Of a stretch of DNA of 57,842 nucleotides, positions 16,686-27,409 are shown piece by piece (within the stretch, counting starts at the first letter, position 1; every line of letters begins with the position of its first letter). Source of the DNA: Nitrososphaera sp. (lineage in GTDB: Archaea; Thermoproteota; Nitrososphaeria; Nitrososphaerales; Nitrososphaeraceae); contig JAHEZV010000003.1 in assembly GCA_023250885.1 (NCBI GenBank), forward strand, positions 1-57,842, written 5' to 3'. The notes under the pieces are model-generated. The model ran no database searches and was not told the DNA's origin. It worked only from the letters and a program-made list of their open reading frames with translations. Made by a program: the position numbers and the translations under genes.

Positions 16686-18045
16686 ATCTTCTGAACAAGT
16701 CGCCCAGTCCTCCTCTTCCCTTGTTGTGTTTAATGATATCCTTAGAGGTGTTGTACTGCTTTATCATCTCCTTGATGTCGCTTTCTACCAAGCCGCAGCC
16801 CCTTGCGATGCGCTTTCTTCTGGACTCGTTGATGACGTCCGGGTCCTTCTTTTCTTCCTTTGTCATCGACTGGATGATAAACCGCCACCTCTCCATCTTT
16901 ACCTGCATCTCCTCGACCTTTTCTTCTTTCACCATCCCGGACATTCCGAGGTTCTCTATGATGTTTCTAAATCCCATCTTGCTTGCCGAATCCATCTGGG
17001 AGTAAAAGTCCTCGATAGTCATCTTGCCCTTTGTTATGCGTTTTACCTGGTCCTCGTCTGCCTGGAGCTCGAGCCCCTTTGCCATCTCCAGCAGCGCCTT
17101 GATGTCGCCCATTCCAAGCAGCCTGCCGACAAAGCGGGTTGGCGAGAACTGCTCCAGGTCGTCGATGCGCTCGCCGGTGCCGATAAACATCACCTTTGCG
17201 CCTGTTGCAGCCGACGCAGCAAGCGCGCCGCCACCCTTTGCAGTGCCGTCGAGCTTTGTAAGGACGATGCCTCCCACGGGGGCCGCCTTGTGGAAGGCCT
17301 CTGCCTGCTTGAAAGCCCCCTGCCCTATCGTCCCGTCGATTACAAGGAGCACAAGATTCGGGGTCGCCACCTTGTACATTTCTGTCATTTCCTGCAGAAG
17401 GCCCTCTTCCTCCTTGTGCCTTCCTGCGGTGTCTATGATTATGGCGTCAAGGCTCTCATTCTTGAAATGCGCAAGGCCGATTCTGACTATTGCTACAGCG
17501 TCCTTGTTTTCCTCCTCGCCATAGACTTCAACACTTATCTTGCTACAGTTCATTTTCAACTGCGTCAGCGCGCCGGGGCGCCACGTGTCTGCGCCTACTA
17601 CTCCAACCCTGTAGCCGTGCTTAGTGAGCCATCTTGCCAGCTTTGCAGTGACGGTGGTCTTGCCGCTGCCTTGGATGCCAAGCATGAGAACGACGTTCTG
17701 CTTCCCCGGGTTGAAGAACGAGGTCGCAAGCGCCCGTTCGTCCTCTTGCGCCTTGTCGATGGTTTTGATGACCTCGCCAGAGTAGCCGAGCATCTTTGCG
17801 AGTTCGCCGTACAAAATCGTGACAATGTGATCCTTCCTTGAGAGCCCCTTTGGAGGCTGCTCCTTGAGAGCTCTCTCCTTGAGGTTCTGCGTGATGGAGA
17901 GCACCAGCTTAACGTTTACATCTGACTGCAATAGAGCGCGCTGGACGTCATTGCACAGCGAGTCGATGAGCTCTTCGTTGATGTCGGACGCCCCTACTAT
18001 TTTCTTCAGGGCTCCACGGAGGCCTTCGCGCAGGTTGTCAAACAT
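16663..18045 (-). CDS. srp54: Signal recognition particle 54 kDa protein
   Basis: GIQGSGKTTVTAKLARWL, DTAGRHKEEEGLL, TKLDGTAKGGGALAA; M-domain. Confidence 0.97.
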   Translation of the reverse strand: MFDNLREGLRGALKKIVGASDINEELIDSLCNDVQRALLQSDVNVKLVLSITQNLKERALKEQPPKGLSRKDHIVTILYGELAKMLGYSGEVIKTIDKAQEDERALATSFFNPGKQNVVLMLGIQGSGKTTVTAKLARWLTKHGYRVGVVGADTWRPGALTQLKMNCSKISVEVYGEEENKDAVAIVRIGLAHFKNESLDAIIIDTAGRHKEEEGLLQEMTEMYKVATPNLVLLVIDGTIGQGAFKQAEAFHKAAPVGGIVLTKLDGTAKGGGALAASAATGAKVMFIGTGERIDDLEQFSPTRFVGRLLGMGDIKALLEMAKGLELQADEDQVKRITKGKMTIEDFYSQMDSASKMGFRNIIENLGMSGMVKEEKVEEMQVKMERWRFIIQSMTKEEKKDPDVINESRRKRIARGCGLVESDIKEMIKQYNTSKDIIKHNKGRGGLGDLFRRFGGGNLG

Positions 18046-18756
18046 TTACTTCTCTACTAATGACACATCCCGTATTTCAAATATTCCCCGCTGGCCGTCC
18101 CAGTGCGTGGTGGCCGCGTTTATCCGGAGTTTCTTGCGGAATAGCGGGCAGTTGGTGACGAGCGTCTCTGCCTCGCCGCCCTCAAATGTCAGGTTAAAGC
18201 CGTACTTTTTGGCGAGCGCCGCCAGCCTGCCCAGCGCGTTCCTGTCGATCTGCCTGCCAAGCCAATCCTTGTCAAGACCCATCGCCGACACGCCAACGAT
18301 AATTATTGAAAAGCCTCGCTCGACAAGCTCGCTCATGTATTTTTGCGGCTCTGCGTTCCATAGCGGCGCAATCGCTTCGATCTTTAGCTGCGCGCAAATT
18401 TCTTCAAACGCCTGCTTCTGGTAGTTGCTTGAGATACCGCCGTAGACAACGCCTTCGATTCCATAAAGTGACTTTGCCTGCACAATCGCTCCTTCTAGCG
18501 CCTTCAATTCATCTTCTTTTGCCCTGCCGCTCACCGAAAACCCGATGAGTGGGATCTGCATCGTGTCTGCAAGGTATTCGGTGACCCAGCTGTTTGGGTA
18601 ATGGAAAAGCGAGCTGTCGTCAGCGACTGGGTGCATTGTGATAAGGCACACCACCTGATGCTCCATTTCCCTTGCGCAGTAGATCGCATAGGTGCTGTCC
18701 TTGCCGCCAGAATAAAGCGCCGCCAGCTTCACGTTGCATTGCCGGGGTGCGCTCAA
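18046..18756 (-). CDS. Diphthine--ammonia ligase-type PP-loop ATPase (Dph6-like)
   Basis: AALYSGGKDSTYAIYCA; GVVYGGISSNYQK; FEGGEAETLVTNCP. Confidence 0.85.
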   Translation of the reverse strand: MSAPRQCNVKLAALYSGGKDSTYAIYCAREMEHQVVCLITMHPVADDSSLFHYPNSWVTEYLADTMQIPLIGFSVSGRAKEDELKALEGAIVQAKSLYGIEGVVYGGISSNYQKQAFEEICAQLKIEAIAPLWNAEPQKYMSELVERGFSIIIVGVSAMGLDKDWLGRQIDRNALGRLAALAKKYGFNLTFEGGEAETLVTNCPLFRKKLRINAATTHWDGQRGIFEIRDVSLVEK

Positions 18757-18818
18757 TATTAACTTCGTGCGAATTGTGACTAATTGTTTATATCACCAGG
18801 CCGCCAACCTGCAACTAC

Positions 18819-19634
18819 TTGGATATTCTGCTCGAGGTGAGGAACCTAAGAAAATATTTTCCCATCAAGAAAAGTTTTCGTCACCTTTTGCAGCGGTCGA
18901 GAGAAGTAGATTTTCTAAAGGCAGTCGACGATGTGAGCTTTATACTAGAATCGGGTAGGGTGCTCGTGATAGCGGGCGAATCTGGCTCGGGCAAGACTAC
19001 CGTGGCGAGGCTGGTCATGAGGGCGACAAACCCTGACAAAGGCTCAATAATATTTGAAGGGAGGGATGTGACAAATTATACCGGCAGCCAGCTAAAAGAT
19101 TTTCGTACTGCGGTGCACATGGTCTATCAAGACCCTTATGCTTCGCTCAATCCGCGCATGAAGATAATGGATATCGTAATGGAACCGCTAAACATCCACG
19201 ATAGAGCAAGCTCAAAAAGTGAGAAAGTGGAAAAGGTTATCAGAGCATTAAAGGACGTTCGGCTTGAGCCAGCCGAAGAAATTACTAACCGACTTCCGCA
19301 AATGTTGTCAGGGGGCCAGCGGCAGAGAGTTGCCCTTGCAAGAGCTCTAGTCTTAAGTCCTCGACTAATCGTTGCCGATGAGCCGGTATCGATGCTTGAC
19401 GTGTCTGTTAGGGGGGAGATACTAGATCTTATGCAGAATCTGAAGGAGAAATTCAATATTTCTTATATTTATATCACTCACGACCTGTCCACAGCCCGCT
19501 ATGTCGGCGATGAGCTGGCAGTAATGAAAGATGGTAAGATAGTAGAAATCGGGCCCATCAATCGAGTCCTTTCTGACCCGTATCACGAGTACACCAAGAA
19601 CTTGATAAATGCCATCCCTGAGCCCGACATTTGA
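18819..19634 (+). CDS. Peptide-type ABC transporter ATPase (DppF/OppF-like)
   Basis: GESGSGKTTVARL, LSGGQRQRVALARAL, VADEPVSMLDVSVR. Confidence 0.92.
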   Translation: MDILLEVRNLRKYFPIKKSFRHLLQRSREVDFLKAVDDVSFILESGRVLVIAGESGSGKTTVARLVMRATNPDKGSIIFEGRDVTNYTGSQLKDFRTAVHMVYQDPYASLNPRMKIMDIVMEPLNIHDRASSKSEKVEKVIRALKDVRLEPAEEITNRLPQMLSGGQRQRVALARALVLSPRLIVADEPVSMLDVSVRGEILDLMQNLKEKFNISYIYITHDLSTARYVGDELAVMKDGKIVEIGPINRVLSDPYHEYTKNLINAIPEPDI

Positions 19635-22113
19635 TGCAGCTATGAAAAATATATTACCAGCGAATCGCACTCTATTACTAGTGAGGAATGTACCTATACT
19701 ATTTGCTGTTGGTGCTCTATTCATGCTACTTTCAACATTGCTCACTTCTCTTCCAATAGCTGCACAGAATGAGAAAGGGTCGTACGTGGATACAGTCAGA
19801 TTTATCCACAGTGAGGATGAAAACCTTGCTCTGCAGGAAGTCAAGTCTGGAGTCCTCGATCTATATTATTTTAGAATTCCCCTTGAAGCCGTAAACGATG
19901 CAGCCAACGATCCTCGGATCAAAGTCTACAACAGAATCGCCGGCTCTATGGGACTTCTCATAAATCCCGCACCTGCTAATGCTGATGATGGCAAGATCAA
20001 CCCATTCCAGATCAAGGAAGTCCGATTTGCATTGAACTATCTTTTGGATCGTGACTTCATGGTCAATGAGGTCCTGAAAGGCTATGGCAGTCCTCTCGTT
20101 GACCCATTCGGGATCTATTCTCCAGAATATCCGAACGTCATTGACACCGTTGAATCGTTCGGGTTTCGATATAACCCGGGGCTTGCAGAAAGAATAATTT
20201 CTGAAGCGCTAAGTAGTCATGGAGCCTCTAAAGCTGACGACGGCAAATGGATGTACAAAGACAGCCCAATAAAGGTGAAGATACTAATAAGACAGGACGA
20301 CGCACCAAGAAAATCTATGGGAGAAGAGGTGGCATCCAAACTTGAAAATGTCGGCTTTACTGTCGAAAAAGAGTATGGCGATTTGAACAAGGCCAATACG
20401 GTCGTATACGGATCCGATCCACAGGATCTCCAATGGAACATTTACACTGAAGGATTTGCAGGCACTTCTGTATTTGTAAGATACAATCCCGTAGTGCCAG
20501 CCCAGATGTTCGCGCCATGGTTTGGCAGGATGCCTGGCGGTCAGAATCCAGAATTCTGGAACTACCAGAACGACACATTGGATCAGCTGACTCAAAGCAT
20601 AATGTTCTTTAACTTCACCTCAGAAGATGAAAGAAACAAGCTGGTTAGGAACGCTGTAAGAGCTGGAATACAAGAATCAGTTAGAATTTTCGTTGCGCAA
20701 AAAACGGACCCCTTTGTTGCTTCTTCTGATATAGACGGTCTGGTTAATGACTTTGGAGCAGGCATAACCAGTAAGTACTCCATGCTGAATGCTAGGTCAA
20801 TTCGAGGAAACAATACATTGGAAATCGGGGTAAAGCAAATTCATCAAGGTTCGTGGAATGGTATAGCAGGACTGCAGGACGCGTACAGCAGGGACATCTA
20901 CACGCTAATAGCCGACACGGCGACGTTTAGAAATCCTTACACTGGCGAGATTATCCCGATGAGGACAGAATGGACAAACGTATCAACCAAAGGACCCTCC
21001 GACAAACTAGACGTGCCTGCAGATGTCATAATATGGAATGCGACGTTACAACAATGGAAACAGGTAGCTTCGGGCTCAAACGCGACTAGCAAGGTAACTT
21101 TCAAGCCGCTTTATTCGAACTGGCACAACGGAATTCCAATGGACAAGTCTGACCTCCTTTATGTTCAGTATTTCTTGAATGAGTGGGGGACTTGTGAAGA
21201 TGAAAATGACAAGACTTGCGATCCAGAATACACGTCACAGGCTGAGGTTGCTGTTCCACTCAACAAAGGATTTAGATTTTCCATGCCAGATGAAATCGAA
21301 TCCTATATTGACATATGGCACTATGACGAAAAAGAGATCGCCGATTCTGGTGTCTTCTGGCCAAATGAGCCTTGGGAATTAACGGCAGCAAGTGAAAGGC
21401 TCGTTACCGCGGGTAAGATGGCATATTCCAGAAGTCAAGCGTCAACCATGAATACTCAATGGTACGATCCTATAGTACCTGATCATGCGCAGATGATAAA
21501 GGAAGAACTACAAAAAATGAAGAGTGAAAACTTTGTGCCTGCCGCATTAAGAGGTATAGTGACGGTCGAGGATGCCAAATTGCGTTACGATGCGAGTAGT
21601 CAGTGGATTAGCGACCACAATAATGCCATAATCAGCAATGGCGCCTTCTATCTTGACAATTACAATATAGCTGGGAGGATCATCACAATAAAAGCATTCA
21701 GAGATAATTCCTATCCCTTTGAGGTTGGTTATTGGGCAAAATACGAAAAACCCAAGCTTGCAGACATTGTCTCTGTTGCCATACCCCCGTCCATTACGAT
21801 CGGTGATAAGCATATTCCACGGTCAGTGTCAATAGGCCTACCAATAACAATAAGGCTCAATGTTCAAGTTGATGGACAGCCGAGCAACGAAGCAACATTA
21901 GACTTTTTTGTTTTGGATAAAGACGGTAGAGTAATCATCACCGGCAAAGCCAATCATACGCCAGACCATCCCGGACAGTTCAAGATCGAGCTTTCCTCAG
22001 AAGAAACGTCCAAACTTTCACTCGGTCCAAATCAGATAAGGATTTTTGCGAACAGCATTTACGCGTTTCGTCCAGATGTTTCAGAAAAGACAATCATTGC
22101 AATGCCTGCATAG
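19609..22113 (+). CDS. ABC transporter substrate-binding protein, family 5 (peptide/nickel-type)
   Basis: N-terminal hydrophobic signal; KEVRFALNYLLDRDFMVNEVLKGYGSPLVDPFGI. Confidence 0.85.
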   Translation: MPSLSPTFDAAMKNILPANRTLLLVRNVPILFAVGALFMLLSTLLTSLPIAAQNEKGSYVDTVRFIHSEDENLALQEVKSGVLDLYYFRIPLEAVNDAANDPRIKVYNRIAGSMGLLINPAPANADDGKINPFQIKEVRFALNYLLDRDFMVNEVLKGYGSPLVDPFGIYSPEYPNVIDTVESFGFRYNPGLAERIISEALSSHGASKADDGKWMYKDSPIKVKILIRQDDAPRKSMGEEVASKLENVGFTVEKEYGDLNKANTVVYGSDPQDLQWNIYTEGFAGTSVFVRYNPVVPAQMFAPWFGRMPGGQNPEFWNYQNDTLDQLTQSIMFFNFTSEDERNKLVRNAVRAGIQESVRIFVAQKTDPFVASSDIDGLVNDFGAGITSKYSMLNARSIRGNNTLEIGVKQIHQGSWNGIAGLQDAYSRDIYTLIADTATFRNPYTGEIIPMRTEWTNVSTKGPSDKLDVPADVIIWNATLQQWKQVASGSNATSKVTFKPLYSNWHNGIPMDKSDLLYVQYFLNEWGTCEDENDKTCDPEYTSQAEVAVPLNKGFRFSMPDEIESYIDIWHYDEKEIADSGVFWPNEPWELTAASERLVTAGKMAYSRSQASTMNTQWYDPIVPDHAQMIKEELQKMKSENFVPAALRGIVTVEDAKLRYDASSQWISDHNNAIISNGAFYLDNYNIAGRIITIKAFRDNSYPFEVGYWAKYEKPKLADIVSVAIPPSITIGDKHIPRSVSIGLPITIRLNVQVDGQPSNEATLDFFVLDKDGRVIITGKANHTPDHPGQFKIELSSEETSKLSLGPNQIRIFANSIYAFRPDVSEKTIIAMPA

Positions 22114-22184
22114 AATACCACAGTTAGGAGTGACGGAGCTCTGGGCTTTGGAGAAAAGATATCGCGGAAATATATGAGGCTCTT

Positions 22185-22523
22185 GTAGTCGTTATTTATC
22201 CTCTCAATTCCTTATCCGCAAAAGCATCTTTTATTCCAGGCATCGCGCTTAACTCTGCATTTTCGACAGGGGTCACGTTTGACGCCTTCGCTCATGTGGC
22301 GCCAGCTCTTGCTGGGATATCGCCTCTTTCCGTCCTAGTAACACCCTTTGGGCTGGCAGAACTTTTCGCATATGGCTTAGGAATATCAAGAAGCGGCATA
22401 TTGGCGCGTGACTTGATAAAAAGACGACCCTGGAGGGAATATCTCGCAGTCATCTTGACAGAAATAACTATAGCGGTAGTAAGATTATTGATTGCGGCGT
22501 TTGTTGAAGAGCACATGATCTAG
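22185..22523 (+). pseudogene. Truncated SpoIIM/DUF95-like membrane protein remnant
   Basis: Open frame without ATG before GTG 22296: IYEALVVVIYPLNSLSAKASFIPGIALNSAFSTGVTFDAFAHVAPALAGISPLSVLVTPFGLAELFAYGLG... Confidence 0.4.
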
Positions 22524-22679
22524 ATCGTTGAAAGAGCCTGCAATGAAAGAATGACCATAGGGATGCTCAAGTGACTGGAGACGTACCATTTCATTTTTGC
22601 AGTTTTGATATAGTTAGCCTTCGCTCTACCCACACGTCAGACAACCGATGCCCTTCTCTACGATTAGGACCTTGGCTTA

Positions 22680-23777
22680 TTGCATAGGAGGATTTTAATA
22701 GAATACAGTTTTTATCGTATCCTGATATCATTGGGTGGCTATGGCCGCTTCATCGCAAAACGTAGCATAAATATGATAATAGTGCTTTTTGCGACACTCG
22801 TACTGACCGTTTCTCTATTGGGTCCAACGATGGACAAGATATTGACTGATGCCATAAAGTTCAATGTCGTAGAGGAGATAACGCAGAAGGAACTTCAATT
22901 TTCGACACTTGAAGAGCGCCAGACCTTCATTGATAATCGGGTCAAAGATCAGATAACGACGTTCGGCCTCGATGAGCCATGGTATGCCCCTAAACGCTTT
23001 ACAAATACGGTGCTAAAAGTCATGGTTCTTGATCTCGGCAAGTCAAATTATCTAACAAGTGACTCTGGCTCGTCAAATGTCCGCGACATAATTCTAGAAA
23101 AGCTGCCCAAAACGGTGCTACTGTTTACTACTGCTACAGTGATAGTCACAATGATTGGGCTTTACCTAGGGGCTTTTGTTGCTAACAGGGCCGGTTCAAT
23201 ATGGGACAGACTCAATTCTTCATTTGCGGTTTTTAGCGGAAGTTTTCCAATATGGTGGGTTGGCATGCTCATGATTTTTGGATTTGCTTTCACTTACCAG
23301 ATTTTCCCGCCACATTCTACACCGCAGACTTCACCTTCAGATCCCATGTACGTTTTTGACCTGCTCTATCACATGACTTTACCACTTATTACAATGACCC
23401 TTGTTGGCTTTGGGTCTTGGGCATTCATGGTCCGGTATTTCGTCGTGGGCGTCCTGAGTGAGGACTATATTTCGGCCAAGCGGACGATAGGCATACCAGA
23501 GAAGAGAATTGTCTATTCACATGCCCTGAAAAACGCTGCGCCCCCAATCATAACAGTAATTGCACTTAGCCTTGCTTCTTCGTTTGGCGGTGCTATAACC
23601 GTTGAGGCAGTTTTCGGCTGGCCTGGTCTTGGTAGACTATTTTATGACGCAATAGGGTTTCTGGATATTCCAATTATAATTGGGCTCACCTATGTATCAA
23701 CGGTCGTTTTCATCATTACGGTGTTCGTCACAGACTTAATGTATGCATACTTTGATCCGAGGGTAAAGGTAGCGTGA
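22680..23777 (+). CDS. ABC transporter permease, DppB-like
   Basis: AFMVRYFVVGVLSEDYISAKRTIGIPEKRIVYSHALKNAAPPIITV; ITVEAVFGWPGLGRLFYDAI. Confidence 0.92.
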   Translation: MHRRILIEYSFYRILISLGGYGRFIAKRSINMIIVLFATLVLTVSLLGPTMDKILTDAIKFNVVEEITQKELQFSTLEERQTFIDNRVKDQITTFGLDEPWYAPKRFTNTVLKVMVLDLGKSNYLTSDSGSSNVRDIILEKLPKTVLLFTTATVIVTMIGLYLGAFVANRAGSIWDRLNSSFAVFSGSFPIWWVGMLMIFGFAFTYQIFPPHSTPQTSPSDPMYVFDLLYHMTLPLITMTLVGFGSWAFMVRYFVVGVLSEDYISAKRTIGIPEKRIVYSHALKNAAPPIITVIALSLASSFGGAITVEAVFGWPGLGRLFYDAIGFLDIPIIIGLTYVSTVVFIITVFVTDLMYAYFDPRVKVA

Positions 23778-25171
23778 CAGCAACAAACGCCAAAGTCCTA
23801 TCCAGGTATGAAATCGCTAGACACTTTAGGCGCTCCAAGAGCGGTTTGGCAGGAGTCGCAATAATACTCGGCCTTATCGGGATGTCAATATATTCCACCG
23901 TAGCAATCCCGTTAGAGTCCTATAGACATTGGAATAGCCCTAATTTCTGGATTGATTATCCCAGATCAGCAGCCCCATCATGGGTTAACATCGGATTAGG
24001 ACCAAAGATACCAGAGCATACAATACTCCACATGAAGGATGCAACAATATCAAGTATCGAGGAGGGCCAATTACGAGCTGTAGTGCATTCGTATGCTTTG
24101 AATTTCAATTATGACTATTATCCTAGTGACTTTATGCTACTCTACTCTGCTAGATACGGCAGCACGCAGCCAGTGCTGCAAGTAAATGTTGTCAGACCTG
24201 ATGGACAAGATTTCATGATTTACTTTGCTTCTCTTCCCTCATCACAACAGGAACGAAATGAATTTTCCGCGCGAGTATTTTCAACCGATAGGGCAATAGC
24301 TGAGAATTTGCGAGATTATGAAGGTATCTTTTCATACAAACAAGATTCCTCAAGACCCGAAATCATGATATTTGCTGAGGCGCAAGAAAACAAAATTTTG
24401 AAAGGCCAGTATGTGATACGAGAGACATTCTACCTTTTCGACAGTCAAGACTCTATTGAAGACTCTGGAATCATACTAGGCGGCAAGGTTTACGGGCTCA
24501 TGGGCACAGATGAATTGCGCCGCGACTTGGCGGTTGGCATATTATGGGGTGCTCCTATAGCGCTGTTCATAGGCTTCACAGTCTCAATTGCTGCTGTTCT
24601 TATCGGTCTGATATACGGTGTTTTTGCAGGTTACAAAGGGAAACATACCGATGAAGGCTTGATGCGTGTAAGCGATGTTTTCTATTCCTTGCCTGCACTT
24701 CCCATATTGATTATATTATCAGTTACAATAGGGCGTAGTATTTTTCTAATCACGGGCTTTCTAGTCATTTTCGGATGGGTGAGCATGGCCAAGGTGAGTA
24801 GGAGCCTTGCATTGCAACTGAAAAACATGCAATATGTCGAAGCAGCAAAACTAATGGGTCAATCGGATACAAAAATAATTTTTCGGCACATCATCCCACA
24901 GCTGCTTCCACTTACCTTTGCAACTATTGCCATCGCGGTTCCAGGAGCTATTTTGGGTGAAGCCTCACTCTCTTTTCTTGGACTCGGTGACCCATCGATC
25001 CCTACGTGGGGTCAGATACTGCACGACGCCAACTCTTCAAGCGCGGCTTCAAGGGGCCTCTGGTGGTGGATAGCGCCGCCGGGAATAATGATTGCCATTA
25101 CTGGTCTTGCGTTCGTGCTGATCGGCAACGCTCTTGACTCCATACTTAACCCGCGGTCAAGAAAGATTTGA
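23774..25171 (+). CDS. ABC transporter permease, DppC-like, with large extracytoplasmic insert
   Basis: EAAKLMGQSDTKIIFRHIIPQLLPLTFATIAIAVPGAILGEASLSFLGLGDPSIPTWGQIL. Confidence 0.92.
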   Translation: MTATNAKVLSRYEIARHFRRSKSGLAGVAIILGLIGMSIYSTVAIPLESYRHWNSPNFWIDYPRSAAPSWVNIGLGPKIPEHTILHMKDATISSIEEGQLRAVVHSYALNFNYDYYPSDFMLLYSARYGSTQPVLQVNVVRPDGQDFMIYFASLPSSQQERNEFSARVFSTDRAIAENLRDYEGIFSYKQDSSRPEIMIFAEAQENKILKGQYVIRETFYLFDSQDSIEDSGIILGGKVYGLMGTDELRRDLAVGILWGAPIALFIGFTVSIAAVLIGLIYGVFAGYKGKHTDEGLMRVSDVFYSLPALPILIILSVTIGRSIFLITGFLVIFGWVSMAKVSRSLALQLKNMQYVEAAKLMGQSDTKIIFRHIIPQLLPLTFATIAIAVPGAILGEASLSFLGLGDPSIPTWGQILHDANSSSAASRGLWWWIAPPGIMIAITGLAFVLIGNALDSILNPRSRKI

Positions 25172-25274
25172 TGGATGCTTCGGCACTCATAATCTTCATC
25201 AGATGATATCAGCCGGCTCTTCCTTCACCTCATCAGCATCCAGAAAACCTTCTGCCGTTCTATTGTATGAACTT

Positions 25275-25679
25275 TTATCCCTTGACCCTGACTATCTTGA
25301 TTCTCTCAAGGACCTTCCAGTACTCGACCTCGCGGCCCTGAATTTCGCCCTGCGCGAGCTTGTCCTTTATCTCGTCTTCCACTGAAGAGGTTTCAAAGGT
25401 CTCAAACGTCTCGAGGTCCATTATCTGTAGGGTGTCGCCCTGCTTTGAAATGATCTGGCCGCTGCGCTTGTCAATCAGCGGCACTTCGACCTTAGCCGAC
25501 ACCGGGCCCACGAATGGGTGCGGCCTGCCGTCAAAGACTCCAACTGCTGTGATCCTTGCTTTGGCAGATCCATGCTTGCCCGGCTTGCTGTGGTCGTAAG
25601 AAACAATCCTACACGGCTCGCCGTCAACGACAATGTATGAACCAACTTTGAGTGCGCCAAGATCCATCGGCTTGCTCAT
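25275..25679 (-). CDS. eif5a: Translation initiation factor aIF5A
   Basis: ALKVGSYIVVDGEPCRIVSYDHSKPGKHGSAKARITAVGVFDGRPH. Confidence 0.97.
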   Translation of the reverse strand: MSKPMDLGALKVGSYIVVDGEPCRIVSYDHSKPGKHGSAKARITAVGVFDGRPHPFVGPVSAKVEVPLIDKRSGQIISKQGDTLQIMDLETFETFETSSVEDEIKDKLAQGEIQGREVEYWKVLERIKIVRVKG

Positions 25680-25722
25680 AAATCAAAGGCTAGAGAAAAA
25701 GGTGCATATTTAACGTTTCTGA

Positions 25723-26328
25723 TTACTTTAGCTTTTCAAGGATAGAAAAACTGACAAGGTTGTTGAGCGCGATGCCCTTCCTTGCTACGTCGCGCCGTGT
25801 GCGCTCGCAGTATTTCTGGTCTGTCTGGTGCGTCGCCTCGCCCTCGACCTCGAGTATCACCAGGTTCTTGGAGTACGGGAAGGCGAACTTTGGCTGCTCG
25901 GCCGCCAGGAGCTGCATCTGAGCTAGGCTTGCCTTCTTTACTTTTTCGCGCCGGGCAATCGCGTTTGCAAGGTCGCCTATTGCAGAATCGCCGTTTGTGT
26001 ATTTCGTAAAGTACAGAGAAACATAGTTGAGCTTGTCGCCGCTGCGCTCAAAGAGCGGGCTTGAAAAGCTGAACATGAAAGACAGCCTGTCCATGTTGTA
26101 TTTCTTGATGTCGTCAAGGATGCCTGTCATGTCGTTGAAAGATACGAGCGTGTAATGGTTGGCCTTGTTTGGGAAGTACGCGACGCTTTCGTCGGAAAAT
26201 GTCGCAGTAACAAAGTAAATGTCGATGACATTGTCGCTTTTCTTCCAGTTCTCAATCAGAGAGCTCGACTGCTTGTGGTGGGGAGTACATACGTAGCCCT
26301 GTATGCCCCCTCCGCCTGTCACCGCCAA
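25723..26328 (-). CDS. Conserved hypothetical protein
   Basis: 201-aa ORF in gene order with good codon structure; no recognised domain. Confidence 0.6.
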   Translation of the reverse strand: MAVTGGGGIQGYVCTPHHKQSSSLIENWKKSDNVIDIYFVTATFSDESVAYFPNKANHYTLVSFNDMTGILDDIKKYNMDRLSFMFSFSSPLFERSGDKLNYVSLYFTKYTNGDSAIGDLANAIARREKVKKASLAQMQLLAAEQPKFAFPYSKNLVILEVEGEATHQTDQKYCERTRRDVARKGIALNNLVSFSILEKLK

Positions 26329-26396
26329 TCCTAAAAAAGGGTGATGCGTCGAGTATTTATCCTCTTAGGTAAACGTCGATTGTAGGATAACGGCTG

Positions 26397-27359
26397 CTAC
26401 ATCGAAGGTCCCATCCAGCCGAGCCTTCTAAAGTAGAATACCATAAGAAGGGCAGAAATGGATGATATTACTATAACAAATATAACGGTTGTATAGGGTC
26501 CGAGCTGCTCCCAAGGGCCCGTCTGGATTCCTCCTGGGATGTTGACGTTCATGCCGTAAAATCCGGCAACGACCGTAGCCGGGATTGACAGAGTGAATAG
26601 AATGGTAAGCACTGCCAGTATCTTGTTTGTCTTTTCTTGGCTGAGCATATAGTCTGTGTCCTTGTAAATTTCAACTGTCTCTTTTGCTTCTTCCAGAGCT
26701 TCGTACACTTTTTCGATGTGATCCAGCACGTCTTTAAAGTAAAGCGACATATCTTCCTTGGAAAAGCGCTGGACATCCTTTGACAGGTCGACCACAGTCC
26801 TGCGGAGCGGGGTCACAATCCTGCGCAGGGTAGTTATCTCCCGCCGCAAAAGCGAGATCTGGCGCGGGATCGATATCCGCTCATCAAAAACGCTGTCCTC
26901 TATATCGTCGATGTTGCCCACCACCTTCATCAGGACGTGGAGCAGGTCGTCTACCATGGTGTCGATTATCTTATGAAGCAGGTACCCTGACGACTTGCCC
27001 ATAATCGCCTGCCGCATCTTTTCGTCATTCTTGCAGATGTTGAACAGCTCGTCAAGGTGCTTGAGCTCGCCCTGGTGTATGGTCACAAGGTAATCTGCGC
27101 CCATAAAGACTGCAAGCTGGCTGAAGAGGAAACCTTTCTCCTTGTCCGGCGTGGGAAAGTGCAGAATAATAAACATATGATCCGCGTGCCGGTCAATCTT
27201 GGGGATTTGGATCTTTGACAGTGAATCCTCGAGGTTGAGCCTCTGGAATGGGTATTTCTGGGCGAGGCTGTTCATGTCCGCAAAGCTTGGCTTTTGCGCG
27301 TTCAGCCATACCACTCCGTCGTTGCTTATTGTCTCAAATCGCCTTTCTGCGCCTGACAT
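26397..27359 (-). CDS. corA: CorA-type divalent cation transporter
   Basis: TM1 followed by YGMNVNIPGG; C-terminal two-TM architecture. Confidence 0.95.
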   Translation of the reverse strand: MSGAERRFETISNDGVVWLNAQKPSFADMNSLAQKYPFQRLNLEDSLSKIQIPKIDRHADHMFIILHFPTPDKEKGFLFSQLAVFMGADYLVTIHQGELKHLDELFNICKNDEKMRQAIMGKSSGYLLHKIIDTMVDDLLHVLMKVVGNIDDIEDSVFDERISIPRQISLLRREITTLRRIVTPLRRTVVDLSKDVQRFSKEDMSLYFKDVLDHIEKVYEALEEAKETVEIYKDTDYMLSQEKTNKILAVLTILFTLSIPATVVAGFYGMNVNIPGGIQTGPWEQLGPYTTVIFVIVISSISALLMVFYFRRLGWMGPSM

Positions 27360-27409
27360 GACCCTGCCTGCTTCGTTACAGAAGATGCGGTTATAAAAAA
27401 GTGTGTCAG

